Positions 30,796-39,583 of a stretch of 64,000 bases of DNA are shown here, in pieces. Each line of letters begins with the position of its first letter. Within the stretch, counting starts at the first letter, position 1. This DNA is from Aquabacterium sp. A3. Its GTDB lineage: Bacteria; Pseudomonadota; Gammaproteobacteria; Burkholderiales; Burkholderiaceae_C. The DNA lies in assembly GCF_038069945.1 (NCBI RefSeq), contig NZ_JBBPEV010000001.1, positions 1,550,001 to 1,614,000 of the forward strand, given 5' to 3'. The notes beneath the pieces were generated by a model. The model worked only from the letters and a program-made list of their open reading frames with translations. It did not search any database and had not been told where the DNA came from. The position numbers and the translations under genes are program-made.

Positions 30796-32019
30796 TCACA
30801 TGCGGATGGCCTGAGCCGGGTCCATGCGGGCCGCTCGCCGCGCTGGGGCCACGGCCGCCAGGATGCCGGCCACAAAGGCCAGCACGATCACCTGCAAGGC
30901 CATCTCGGGGGGCAGGCTGACCACGAACAGCGGCTGGCCATCGGCCCCTTTCACGAAGGTGGAAAAGCCCTTGAGCAAGCCTGCGGCCAACACCACCCCC
31001 AGCACCGAGCCCACGGCCCCCACCACCGCGCCCTGCAGCAAGAACACCCGCAGGATCTGCCCGCGTGTGCTGCCCATGGCCCGCAGGATGCCGATCTCGC
31101 GCTGTTTTTGCACCACCGACACCACCAGCACGCTGGCGATGCCCAGCACCACGACCACCATCACCACCACGCGGATCAGCGTGGTGCTGACCGACTGCGC
31201 ATTCAGGGCCGACACCAGTTGCGCGTTGGTGTCCTGCCAGCTTTCGACCTGATTGGGCAACTCCCGCGCCAGGGCCTGGGCCAGGGACTTGGCCGCCCAC
31301 ACGTCATCCAGGCGCAGATCGATCTGCGTGGCGCCACCGGCCAGGTCCAGCAGGCTTTGTGCCGTGCGCAAGGGCACCAGCACCACCCGGCGGTTGAGGT
31401 CTTTCACGCCCAGGTCCACCAGGGCGGTCAGGCGCAGGGTTTCACTGCGCCCGTTGGTGACGATCAGGATGCGATCGCCCACTTGCACCCCGAGGTCGTC
31501 GGCCAGGGTGTTGCCCACGATGGCCTCGCCCGGGCCCAGTTGCAGCCGGCCTGCCACCACCTTGTCGCGCAGGTTCACGATGCGGTCGTAGCGATCAATC
31601 TGCACGCCATTGAGCGCAATGGCACGGGTGGCTTCGCCACGCCGGGCCAGGGCCGCCCCCGCGGCCATGGGCGACACCGCCACGATCCCCGGACGACGGG
31701 CCAGCGCCTCCGCCACGGCCGGCCAGTTGGCGATGGTGCGCAAGCGCTGCGCGCGGGCCTGGGTGTCGCTGAAGCGCACCCCCTCCGAGGTCGGCCAGGC
31801 TGGTGTGACGCGCTCGTCCAGCGGGCTGACGACCACATGGGCCTGCGCGCCCAGGGTCTTGTTCAGGGTGTTGCGCTGCAGGCCGGTCACCAAGGCGGAA
31901 ATGTAGGCCACCACCGCCACACCGGCGGCCACGCCCACGATGATCAGCAGGCTCTGAAAGCGTCCTTCTCGCAAGAAGCGGGTGGCCACCTGCCACTCGA
32001 AACCCAGCGCACTGCTCAT
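30796..32019 (-). CDS. ABC transporter permease (MacB/FtsX fold)
   Basis: This 407-aa inner-membrane permease has a first helix at about residues 23-46, a large periplasmic MacB-like domain (about 50-270), then three helices ending in the FtsX domain. The conserved cytoplasmic strings [17 protein letters not shown] and the terminal [15 protein letters not shown] are typical of the family. Unlike true MacB it lacks a fused ATPase. It overlaps the membrane fusion gene by 4 nt. The substrate is unknown. Confidence 0.92.
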   Translation of the reverse strand: MSSALGFEWQVATRFLREGRFQSLLIIVGVAAGVAVVAYISALVTGLQRNTLNKTLGAQAHVVVSPLDERVTPAWPTSEGVRFSDTQARAQRLRTIANWPAVAEALARRPGIVAVSPMAAGAALARRGEATRAIALNGVQIDRYDRIVNLRDKVVAGRLQLGPGEAIVGNTLADDLGVQVGDRILIVTNGRSETLRLTALVDLGVKDLNRRVVLVPLRTAQSLLDLAGGATQIDLRLDDVWAAKSLAQALARELPNQVESWQDTNAQLVSALNAQSVSTTLIRVVVMVVVVLGIASVLVVSVVQKQREIGILRAMGSTRGQILRVFLLQGAVVGAVGSVLGVVLAAGLLKGFSTFVKGADGQPLFVVSLPPEMALQVIVLAFVAGILAAVAPARRAARMDPAQAIRM

Positions 32020-33122
32020 GGCGCCACCCGGGCTCGCACGCGGGTGCCTTCGGCCACGGTGGGGTCCATCAGCACCGTGGTGTCGTCTGTCAGCCCAGCA
32101 GTCACTTCCACCTGCGAGAGGTTGCTCAAGCCCAGCACCACCGGCACCGGCACTGCGCGTCCGTCGCGCAACACCATCACGGTGCCTTCCTCGCGCCCGT
32201 CGCGCGCCTGACGCTCGCGCACCGCCTGCAGCGGCAGCACCAGCGCACCTTGCCGCTGCCCGGTCAGCACCTCGATCGACAGGGTCATGTCCTCACGCAG
32301 AAACGCGGGCTCAGGGGTGGGCACGCTCATGGTCACCTCCACCGCGCCGGTCTGGGCGTTCACCGACGGCGCCAGGCGGGCCACCACGGCATCAAATGGC
32401 TGGGTGGGAAACGCATCGGCCACCACCTTGCCGCGCTGCCCCACCTGCAACTGAGACAAGAATCGCTCATCCACCGACGCCACCAACTCGGTCGCGCCGT
32501 CCACCGCCAGGGTCAGCAGGGCCTTGCCCGCCTGCACGATCTGCCCAGGCTCGACCTGCCGCACCAGCACCTGTCCATCAGCGGGCGCACGCACCGTGGT
32601 TTGAGACTGCCGCGCACGCGACACCGTCAGCGCGGCCTGGGCCGCCCCCTGCTGCGCACGGGCCACCCGCTCGCCTCGCAGCGCCTCATCCAGGTTGGCC
32701 TGGCTGAAAAAGCCCTGCGACACCAGCTCACGCACCCGCTTGAGTTCGGCCCGCGCGGCCTGCAGGGTGGCGTTGGCCTGGGCCAAGGTGGCCTCGGCCT
32801 GCGCCTGTGCGGCGCGCGATTCGTCCTGCTCCAGTGTGATCAGCACCTGCCCGGCCTGCACGCGATCGCCCTCGCGAACCTGCACCGCCTCGACACGCCC
32901 GGTCACGGTCACCCCCAGGTCAACGCGCTCTCGGCTCTCAACCCGCCCGGTGAACTGCAAGGTGCGACTCAGGTCTTGCACCTGGGGCCGAACCACCTCC
33001 ACCACGACGGGGCGCATGGCCCACCAGGCACCGGCGGCGATCAGCGCCAGCAACAGGCCCACCCAGGCCAGGCGGCGCACCCAAACAGCTCGGGCCGGAC
33101 GCGGGGAGTGATCAGCGCTCAT
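32016..33122 (-). CDS. Periplasmic adaptor (membrane fusion protein) of the ABC exporter
   Basis: This 368-aa HlyD/RND-type adaptor has an N-terminal anchor helix (about residues 18-38), a barrel-sandwich strand set (TGRVEAVQVREGDRVQAGQ), a long Ala/Gln/Glu-rich alpha-hairpin (about 95-170), then the second lipoyl half with VRAPADGQVL and QVEPGQ. The start at 33122 is preceded by AAGG; a longer frame to 33206 would run across the upstream control region. It is the first gene of the ATPase-permease-adaptor operon and links it to an outer-membrane channel. Confidence 0.9.
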   Translation of the reverse strand: MSADHSPRPARAVWVRRLAWVGLLLALIAAGAWWAMRPVVVEVVRPQVQDLSRTLQFTGRVESRERVDLGVTVTGRVEAVQVREGDRVQAGQVLITLEQDESRAAQAQAEATLAQANATLQAARAELKRVRELVSQGFFSQANLDEALRGERVARAQQGAAQAALTVSRARQSQTTVRAPADGQVLVRQVEPGQIVQAGKALLTLAVDGATELVASVDERFLSQLQVGQRGKVVADAFPTQPFDAVVARLAPSVNAQTGAVEVTMSVPTPEPAFLREDMTLSIEVLTGQRQGALVLPLQAVRERQARDGREEGTVMVLRDGRAVPVPVVLGLSNLSQVEVTAGLTDDTTVLMDPTVAEGTRVRARVAP

Positions 33123-33228
33123 CGAATGCCTTGAATAAGCCGGAGATCTCCGAGTTTGCCCCAAGATCAAGCTGGGCGTGATCGGCGCAATCTTGAGGTT
33201 TGTCAATCATTCTCCGGAGCCATCACCC
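33123..33228. promoter_or_regulatory. Divergent control region with two related palindromes
   Basis: Between the adaptor gene and the DUF4394 gene lie a perfect 12-bp palindrome CGGAGATCTCCG (33141-33152) and a shorter one CTCCGGAG (33212-33219) built from the same half-site. They sit close to the two opposite start codons and may bind one regulator. The second also supplies the GGAG ribosome-binding site of the DUF4394 gene, so it may be coincidental. Confidence 0.35.
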
Positions 33229-34119
33229 ATGATCGTCTTTCGGCCTGCTCACCGTCGAGCCCTGACCTCTTTGGCCTCACTGGCCTCACTGACCGCCGTG
33301 GCCCTGCTGAGCGCCTGCAGCCTGCCGAAGGTCGACCTGAGCCAGTGGCTGCCATCGCGCGATGAGGGCACGCCGCGCAAGGAAATCATGGTGGCCGTCA
33401 CCGAGGGGCATGAGTTGATTCGCTTCAATGCGGGCCAGCCAGGCCGCATCGTGTCGCGCGCAACCATCACCGGGCTGCCAGCGGGCGATGCCTTGGTGGG
33501 CATCGACTACCGCGTGGCGCGCGGCGTGCTTTACGCTTTGTCGCGCCAGGGGCAGCTCTACACGCTGGACGCCGACACCGGGGCGCTCACCCCGGTGGGC
33601 AACACCCCGGTGCCGCTCGTGGGTGAGCACTTCGGCTTTGACTTCAATCCCGCGGCCGATCGCATCCGCGTGGTCAGCGACACGGGGCTGAACCTGCGGC
33701 TGCACCCGGACACGGGCGCCATCGCCGCACGCGACCCCTACCTCACCTACCAATGGCAGTCGGCCAACCCACGCGTGGCGGCGGCGGGCTACACCTACAA
33801 CCAGACCAACGACAAGCTCACCACCAACTACGCCATCGACCTGGCCAATGGCAACCTGCTGACGCAGGGCTCGGTGGAGGGGCAGGTGCCAGCCGTGTCG
33901 CCCAACACGGGCACATTGCGGCCGGTGGGCTCGCTGGGGCTGGGGGCGCTGGAAGACGCCTCCATGGACATCACCGACACCGACAACACGGCGCTGGGGG
34001 CCTTGCGCACGGCGGGACGCACCAGCCTGCACCTCATCGATCTGGGCAACGGCCAAACCCGGCGCCTGGGCCAGATCGCCGACGGCCAGCCACTGCGCGG
34101 CGTGGCCATCGTGCCCTGA
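33229..34119 (+). CDS. DUF4394 domain lipoprotein
   Basis: This secreted beta-propeller-like protein of the DUF4394 family has no proven function. From the ATG at 33229 (GGAG upstream) it has a basic N-terminus, a hydrophobic stretch and a lipobox LLSAC with Cys at residue 30. The mature part shows family strings such as GIDYRVARGVLYALSRQGQLYT, GFDFNPAADRIRVVSDTG, NLRLHPDTG and YTYNQTN. These resemble repeated propeller blades. It is divergent from the ABC export operon and stands alone. Confidence 0.85.
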   Translation: MIVFRPAHRRALTSLASLASLTAVALLSACSLPKVDLSQWLPSRDEGTPRKEIMVAVTEGHELIRFNAGQPGRIVSRATITGLPAGDALVGIDYRVARGVLYALSRQGQLYTLDADTGALTPVGNTPVPLVGEHFGFDFNPAADRIRVVSDTGLNLRLHPDTGAIAARDPYLTYQWQSANPRVAAAGYTYNQTNDKLTTNYAIDLANGNLLTQGSVEGQVPAVSPNTGTLRPVGSLGLGALEDASMDITDTDNTALGALRTAGRTSLHLIDLGNGQTRRLGQIADGQPLRGVAIVP

Positions 34120-34132
34120 TCATCCGCCGCGG

Positions 34133-34810
34133 TCAGCCCAGCTGCGCCTGCCAGAAGACCTGCATGCGCGACCAGGCCTGTTCGGCGCAGGCGGCGTCGT
34201 ACACCTCAGGGCGGCTGTGGTTGAAAAACGCGTGCTGCGCCGGATAGCGATGCACCTCTGGCGGTGTGGGTGCGCCGGCCATGGCCTGCACCAGCGCATC
34301 CACCGCCGCCGGAGTGCACCAGTCGTCCTGCTGTGCAAAATGGCCTTGAAACGGAATCCGGATGGCCGCCGGGTTGGCGAACTCTGCCGGCGGAATGCCG
34401 TAAAAGCACACCGCCGCCTTCAGCCCCTTCACATGCACGGCGGCGGCCACAGTCAGGGCGCCCCCCATGCAAAAGCCCATCACCCCCACCGGCGCCCCGG
34501 ATGAAGGGCCCTGGGTGGCCAGGAAGTTCACCGCGCCTTGCAGATCCTGGTGCGTGGCGTCGGCAAAGTCCAGCCCCGTCATCATGTGGTTGGCCTCGTC
34601 GGCCGAGGTGGTGGTGCGCCCACGGAACAAATCGGGCGCCAGCACGGTGTAGCCCAGGCTGCCCAGCCGCTCGGCCACCCCCTTGATGTGGTCATTGAGG
34701 CCCCACCACTCCTGGATCAGCACGATGCCGGGTCGACCGGCAGGCCCCTCGACAAGGTAGGCCGGCGTCTGTTGACCATCGGGGCGCGCGAATTGAATCA
34801 TCTGGCTCAT
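34133..34810 (-). CDS. Dienelactone hydrolase family protein
   Basis: This alpha/beta hydrolase of the dienelactone hydrolase family has about 225 aa. The nucleophile elbow GFCMGG supplies the catalytic Cys. The Asp probably lies in GHFAQQDDWCTP and the His in AQHAFFN. VLIQEWWGLN and GYTVLAPDLF are standard for the family. AGGAG lies eight bases before the ATG at 34810, which is why I rejected the start at 34834. The natural substrate is unknown; no aromatic degradation genes are adjacent. It is convergent with the DUF4394 gene. Confidence 0.9.
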   Translation of the reverse strand: MSQMIQFARPDGQQTPAYLVEGPAGRPGIVLIQEWWGLNDHIKGVAERLGSLGYTVLAPDLFRGRTTTSADEANHMMTGLDFADATHQDLQGAVNFLATQGPSSGAPVGVMGFCMGGALTVAAAVHVKGLKAAVCFYGIPPAEFANPAAIRIPFQGHFAQQDDWCTPAAVDALVQAMAGAPTPPEVHRYPAQHAFFNHSRPEVYDAACAEQAWSRMQVFWQAQLG

Positions 34811-34859
34811 CGACTTCACTCCTGCGGATGACACACGGCCGAGATTTCAACACGGATGC

Positions 34860-36314
34860 TCAGTCGTCCTTGCGCAGTCGCGCCACCCAGTGCGACAGCA
34901 ACTGCCCAGCCGCCTCACGGCCGCCCAGGCCGAACGACAAGGCAAAGGCGACGGCCACGGCGCCCAGGGTCAGGCCGAAGGCCAGGTTGACGATGTCGTC
35001 AGCGATGCCCATGGCACGCAAGCCCATGGCCACCACCAAGGCCAGGATGGCATAACGCGCCACACGGGCCAGGCCTTTGCTGTTGGGGCCGCTGGCGCGG
35101 TCCACCGCGTCGTGCGCCAGATTGGCCAGCCAGAAGCCCACCACCAGGATCACCGAGCCCAACAGCACATCGCCCCCGAAGGCGATGAAGCTGCCCACCA
35201 GGTCACGCACCTGCATGAAGCCCAGTTGCGCCGCGGCTTCCACCACAGCAAACAGCATCGCAAAAAAGCGCAGCACATGGCCGATCAGCGTCGATGCGCT
35301 GACGCGCTCGAACACGTGTCCCAAACCCACCTTGGCGGGCACGCCATCCAAGCCCACTCCCGCCAGCAAGGCGGCCAGCAGTCGGCTGGCAAACGATGCC
35401 ACCAACCAGGTCACGACCAGGATCATGGCGGCGGCCACGATGTGCGGGATGGCCGACATGATCTGGTTGAGCATCTCGGTGGCCGGACGCGAGATCGCCT
35501 CAATGCGCAGGGCGTCCAGGGCGGCCACCAGGGCGGGCAAGAACACCGCCACGAACACGAACAGCCCCACCACGCGCGAGAGCTGCACCTTCTCGGCGCT
35601 GTCGCCCGCCAGGCGGTCGATGCCTGCGGTCTGGGCCAAGTTGCTGACGATGTTGCGCAAAACCGTGGCCACCAGCCAGCCCACACCGCCGATCACCACC
35701 GCCGCCACCACATTGGGCAGCATCGACAAGACCTTGTCGACCATGTGCGACAGCGGCGCCACCAGGCTCTGCATCCCCAGCACGTCCAGGATCATCGTCA
35801 GGAACAGCAAGATCACCACCCAGAACACCGTGTCGGCCAGGCTTGTGCTGATGGGGCTCATGCGGGCATGGGCGGCCAATTGTTCGTCCAGCGTGGTCTT
35901 GTCCAGCAGCTTGCCCACCAACAGCTTGAGCACCGAGGCCACCACCCAGGCCACAAACGCCAAGGCGCCGGCGGCCAGCAAGCGCGGCGCAAAATCAGCC
36001 AGTTGCTGCAGCAAACCCGACAGGGGCCCCGACACCATCGTCAGGTTCAAGGCATTGAACACCGCCACCAGGGCCACCAGCATCACCAGCCAGAACACCC
36101 CAACCCCCACGCCTTTTTCGATGTCCATGGGCTGATCGGCCGCGGAGGACAAGCGCCGGTTGACCCCCAGGGCCGCCAGCCCGCGCACCACCCCCGCACG
36201 CGCCACCAGCGCCACCACCCAACCCGCCAGCAACACGCCCAGGGCGTACAACAGGTGTGGGGCCTGACTGCCCAGGGATGTCTGCATGCTTGACCACATC
36301 GTCTCGAACCCCAT
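34860..36314 (-). CDS. Mechanosensitive-channel-like protein with repeated TM-helix domains
   Basis: This polytopic inner-membrane protein of about 484 aa is built of repeats in which a long amphipathic or transmembrane helix carries the pattern of the conserved TM-helix family (for example VAWVVASVLKLLVGKLLD, GWLVATVLRNIVSNL, TWLVASFASRLLAALL). It ends in FALSFGLGGREAAGQ, a string seen in small mechanosensitive channel homologues. It lacks the C-terminal MscS beta and alpha/beta domains. The start at 36314 has AAAGGAG at ideal spacing; starts further upstream do not. Whether it gates ions is inference from the family. Confidence 0.8.
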   Translation of the reverse strand: MGFETMWSSMQTSLGSQAPHLLYALGVLLAGWVVALVARAGVVRGLAALGVNRRLSSAADQPMDIEKGVGVGVFWLVMLVALVAVFNALNLTMVSGPLSGLLQQLADFAPRLLAAGALAFVAWVVASVLKLLVGKLLDKTTLDEQLAAHARMSPISTSLADTVFWVVILLFLTMILDVLGMQSLVAPLSHMVDKVLSMLPNVVAAVVIGGVGWLVATVLRNIVSNLAQTAGIDRLAGDSAEKVQLSRVVGLFVFVAVFLPALVAALDALRIEAISRPATEMLNQIMSAIPHIVAAAMILVVTWLVASFASRLLAALLAGVGLDGVPAKVGLGHVFERVSASTLIGHVLRFFAMLFAVVEAAAQLGFMQVRDLVGSFIAFGGDVLLGSVILVVGFWLANLAHDAVDRASGPNSKGLARVARYAILALVVAMGLRAMGIADDIVNLAFGLTLGAVAVAFALSFGLGGREAAGQLLSHWVARLRKDD

Positions 36315-36545
36315 GTCCATGCTCCTTTGCGCGCTGACGTTCATGCTGTAAAAATTTACATTGCCCCAAATACAGTTACAAGTCAAGCCTCGCGGCGGAT
36401 TGGCGAGGCCCGCTGCACACATCTGCTTGCAATTTTTCAAGCCCAGCCGCCCCCCACAAGGAGGGGAACGGGCGGGTACAGCCGGCTTCTTGCGTTAACT
36501 TCCGGGCCGGCTCAGCCACACATCAAATCCAACGGGGACGGACGC
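36315..36545. promoter_or_regulatory. Divergent control region between the channel-like gene and vgrG
   Basis: The half near the channel gene is AT-rich and contains an inverted repeat TGTAAAAATTTACA (36347-36360). On the minus strand TTGTAA, 17 nt and TAAATT give a weak promoter match. The vgrG side is GC-rich and shows no clear promoter. Confidence 0.35.
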
Positions 36546-39500
36546 ATGACCGACTTATCCGGCATCCAGCACGCCGTGCGCGGCGCTGTGGACGCCGCAC
36601 TTCAATCGTTGCTCGATCAATTGCTGGGCGCAGGCATCCACCAGCACACCCGGATGCTGCGCCTGCACACCCCCCTGGGCCCGCAGGTGTTGATGGCCGA
36701 GCGCGTGCGCATGCACGAGGCCCTGGTGCCCGAAGCCGATCACGCCTTCTCGATGGACGTGCTCGCGGTGAGCACCCAGGCGCAGCTCAACCCCAACGAC
36801 CTCATCGGTCAGCCTGTGCTGCTGGAGTTGCTCACCGAGGGCGGTCACGCCTTGGCGGGCAGCACCTCGGCCTGGCGTCCGTTCCATGGCCACGTACTGG
36901 CCATGCACCTGCTGGGCAGCGACGGCGGCCTGGCCCGCTACCACCTGCAGGTGGGCACCTGGCTGGACCTGCTGGCCCACCGCACGGACAGCTGGGTGTT
37001 TCAGCACCTGTCGGTGGTGGACCTGACCGAGGCCATCTTTCGCGACCACCAGGCCCAGGGTGCGCTGGTGCCGCAATGGCGTTGGGAACTGGCCGACCGC
37101 CAGGCCTACCCCGTGCGCTCGCTGTGCGTGCAACACGCTGAAACCGACCTGGCGTTCTTGCGCCGCCTGTGGGCTGAAGAAGGCCTGTACGCCTGGTTTG
37201 AACACACGGGCCAACCAGGCGAGCCCGGCCTGGGCAGCCACACCCTGGTGCTGGCCGACCACCCAGGGGCCTTCCAGCCCCACGCCCCTGGCGCGTCAGA
37301 GGCGGTGCGCTTCACCCAGGCGTCGGCGGTGCTCAAGGGCGACAGCTTGCACCGCTGGCACGCCCACCGCCAGGTGGGGCCCACCGAACTGAGCACCGCC
37401 AGCTGGGATCACCGCAGCGTGGAGAACCACATCGGCCACAGCCTGAGCGACGCGGCCCACGACCAGCCCATGGCCCTGCGCCACACCGATCAGCCCGGCG
37501 CCTATGCCCACCACACCCCTGCGGATGCGCAGCGCCTGGCCGACGTCCACATGCAGGCCCTGCAATCGCAGCGCAAACGATTTGAAGGCCAAGGCACCGT
37601 GCGCACCCTGCGCCCGGGCAGCACCTTGGCGCTGACCGACCACCCGCGCCATGCCGACGGCGAACGCTTTGTGGTGCTGAGCGTCACCCACACGGCACGC
37701 AACAACCTGAGCGCCGACGCCCAGGCGGGCCTGGACCAGCGACTGGGCCCCGCCCACCTGCCCGGCCTGCACAACGACAGCGCCGAACCCTTGTACCAAG
37801 GGCGGCTGCAGGCCCAGCGCCTCAACGTGCCCTACCGTGCGTCCTACCGCGCCCCTTGCACGCCTGAGGGGCACCGCCGAGCACAAGCGCAGGTGCACGG
37901 CCTGCAAACCGCCCTGGTGGTGGGCCTGGGCCCCGACACCCCCGTGCACACCGACCGCGACAACCGCATCAAGGTGCAATTTCATTGGCAGCGCGGCGCG
38001 CAGGCCAGCCACCGCCTCAACCACCTCACGGGCGACGACAACGCCCCGGCCTCTGACGCCTCAGGCACCTGGGTGCGCGTGGCCCAATCCTGGGCTGGCC
38101 AGAACTGGGGTGCCGTCTTCGTGCCCCGCGTGGGCCAAGAGGTGCTGGTGGGCTTCATGGAGGGCGATGCCGACCGCCCCGTCGTGCTGGGCGCCGCCTA
38201 CAACGGCGAAGGCCAAGCCAACGCGCAAGGCAACCGCATCGGTGGCGGTGCCGCAGGCGCCACGGGCAACGCGCCGGCGTGGTTCCCCGGCAGCGAAACG
38301 CGTGGCGAGCTGGAAGGCCACGCCCACACCGCGTGCTTGAGTGGCTTCAAGAGCCAAAGCCTGGAAGCCAGCCAGCATGGTGGCGGTGGCCACAACCAGC
38401 TCGTCATGGACGACACCCCCGGCCAAGGCCGCGTGCTGCTGCACACCACCCAGCAGCAAACCTGGCTGCAGATGGGCCACCTGCTGCAACAGGCCGACAA
38501 CCTGCGCCTGGCCCACCGTGGCCACGGCCTGGAGCTGCACACCCAGGCCCAGGCTGCGCTGCGCGCCGCCAGCGGCCTGCACCTCAGCAGCCACGCCCGC
38601 CCCGCCGGCACCACCAGCGCCCAGGGTCAACCCATGAACAGCCGCGAGGCGCAGCAACAACTGAGCGCCCACGCCCGGTTGCTCACCGCCTTGGCCGCCA
38701 ACGCCAAAACCCACCGCGCCGACCTGCCCCAAGAGCCCGACGCCGCCCAACTGCCTGCGCACGAGAGCCTGCAGGCCACGCTGCAAAGCCTCAAAGGCAC
38801 GCAAGCATCGGAGCACGGCCGCGTGGCCACCACCGAGCGCCCTGATCTGCTGCTCAGCGCTGCGGCTGCCATCACCACCCTCACCCCCGCCCACACGGTG
38901 CTGAGCGCTGGCCGCCACGCCACCCTCACCACCGCCGCTGATCTGAACCTGCTGGCCCAACGCCATCAGGCCTGGGCCGTGAAGAACGGCATCAGCCTCT
39001 TCACCCGGGGCGAAGCCAAAAACACCCAACGCGCCGTGCAAGACACCGGCCTGAAGCTGCACGCCGCCAGCGGCAACGTGCGCACCGAAGCCCAAAGCGG
39101 CCCCTTCACCCTCACCGCCCAACACGCCATCGACCTGCAAAGCACCGCCGCCGACATCGTCATCAGCGCCCCCAACAAAATCGTGCTCAACGGCGGTGGC
39201 GGCTACATCAAGATCGAAGGCGGCAACATCGAGCTGGGCACCAGCGGGCCGGCCAGCTTCAAGGGGGGGCAGAAGGTGTTGACGGGGGGTGGGAGTGCGT
39301 CGGCGTCACCCCCGAACTTGGCTAAACCCTCTGGGATGAAACTGGAGGGTGGGCATCACCTTCAATACCAGGCAGTAGATGCTGCAGGTAAGCCCTTGGC
39401 AAATCGCCCATACGTGATGTTCATGCCGGATGGCACCACTCACGCAGGGAAGACCGACGCAGCAGGCAAGACCAAGCTGATCACCACGGAGAACCGGCAA

Positions 39501-39566
39501 CAGGTTCAGGTCTACATCGAAGACGCCGAGCATCAGGGCTTTCGGGTTCTCTCACAAAACCAATGA
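36546..39566 (+). CDS. vgrG: Type VI secretion tip protein VgrG with DUF2345 and a transthyretin-like tail
   Basis: This is the spike protein of a type VI secretion system, 1006 aa from the ATG at 36546. The gp27-like ring occupies about residues 20-390 (FRDHQAQGALVPQWRWEL, LRRLWAEEGLYAWFEH). The gp5-like OB domain lies about 420-540 (DRDNRIKVQFHWQR, WVRVAQSWAGQNWG, VGQEVLVGFMEGD, DRPVVLGAAYN). A DUF2345 beta-prism follows (about 720-915, ending near VLNGGGGYIKIEGGNIELG). The last 80 residues look like a transthyretin or carboxypeptidase-regulatory fold (AVDAAGKPLAN, KTDAAGKTKL). The DNA becomes visibly less GC-rich near 39,290, just before that tail. No other T6SS core gene is in the window, so it is an orphan vgrG paired with the next gene. 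Confidence 0.93.
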   Translation: MTDLSGIQHAVRGAVDAALQSLLDQLLGAGIHQHTRMLRLHTPLGPQVLMAERVRMHEALVPEADHAFSMDVLAVSTQAQLNPNDLIGQPVLLELLTEGGHALAGSTSAWRPFHGHVLAMHLLGSDGGLARYHLQVGTWLDLLAHRTDSWVFQHLSVVDLTEAIFRDHQAQGALVPQWRWELADRQAYPVRSLCVQHAETDLAFLRRLWAEEGLYAWFEHTGQPGEPGLGSHTLVLADHPGAFQPHAPGASEAVRFTQASAVLKGDSLHRWHAHRQVGPTELSTASWDHRSVENHIGHSLSDAAHDQPMALRHTDQPGAYAHHTPADAQRLADVHMQALQSQRKRFEGQGTVRTLRPGSTLALTDHPRHADGERFVVLSVTHTARNNLSADAQAGLDQRLGPAHLPGLHNDSAEPLYQGRLQAQRLNVPYRASYRAPCTPEGHRRAQAQVHGLQTALVVGLGPDTPVHTDRDNRIKVQFHWQRGAQASHRLNHLTGDDNAPASDASGTWVRVAQSWAGQNWGAVFVPRVGQEVLVGFMEGDADRPVVLGAAYNGEGQANAQGNRIGGGAAGATGNAPAWFPGSETRGELEGHAHTACLSGFKSQSLEASQHGGGGHNQLVMDDTPGQGRVLLHTTQQQTWLQMGHLLQQADNLRLAHRGHGLELHTQAQAALRAASGLHLSSHARPAGTTSAQGQPMNSREAQQQLSAHARLLTALAANAKTHRADLPQEPDAAQLPAHESLQATLQSLKGTQASEHGRVATTERPDLLLSAAAAITTLTPAHTVLSAGRHATLTTAADLNLLAQRHQAWAVKNGISLFTRGEAKNTQRAVQDTGLKLHAASGNVRTEAQSGPFTLTAQHAIDLQSTAADIVISAPNKIVLNGGGGYIKIEGGNIELGTSGPASFKGGQKVLTGGGSASASPPNLAKPSGMKLEGGHHLQYQAVDAAGKPLANRPYVMFMPDGTTHAGKTDAAGKTKLITTENRQQVQVYIEDAEHQGFRVLSQNQ

Positions 39567-39583
39567 TTCAGGAGGGCTGATCC

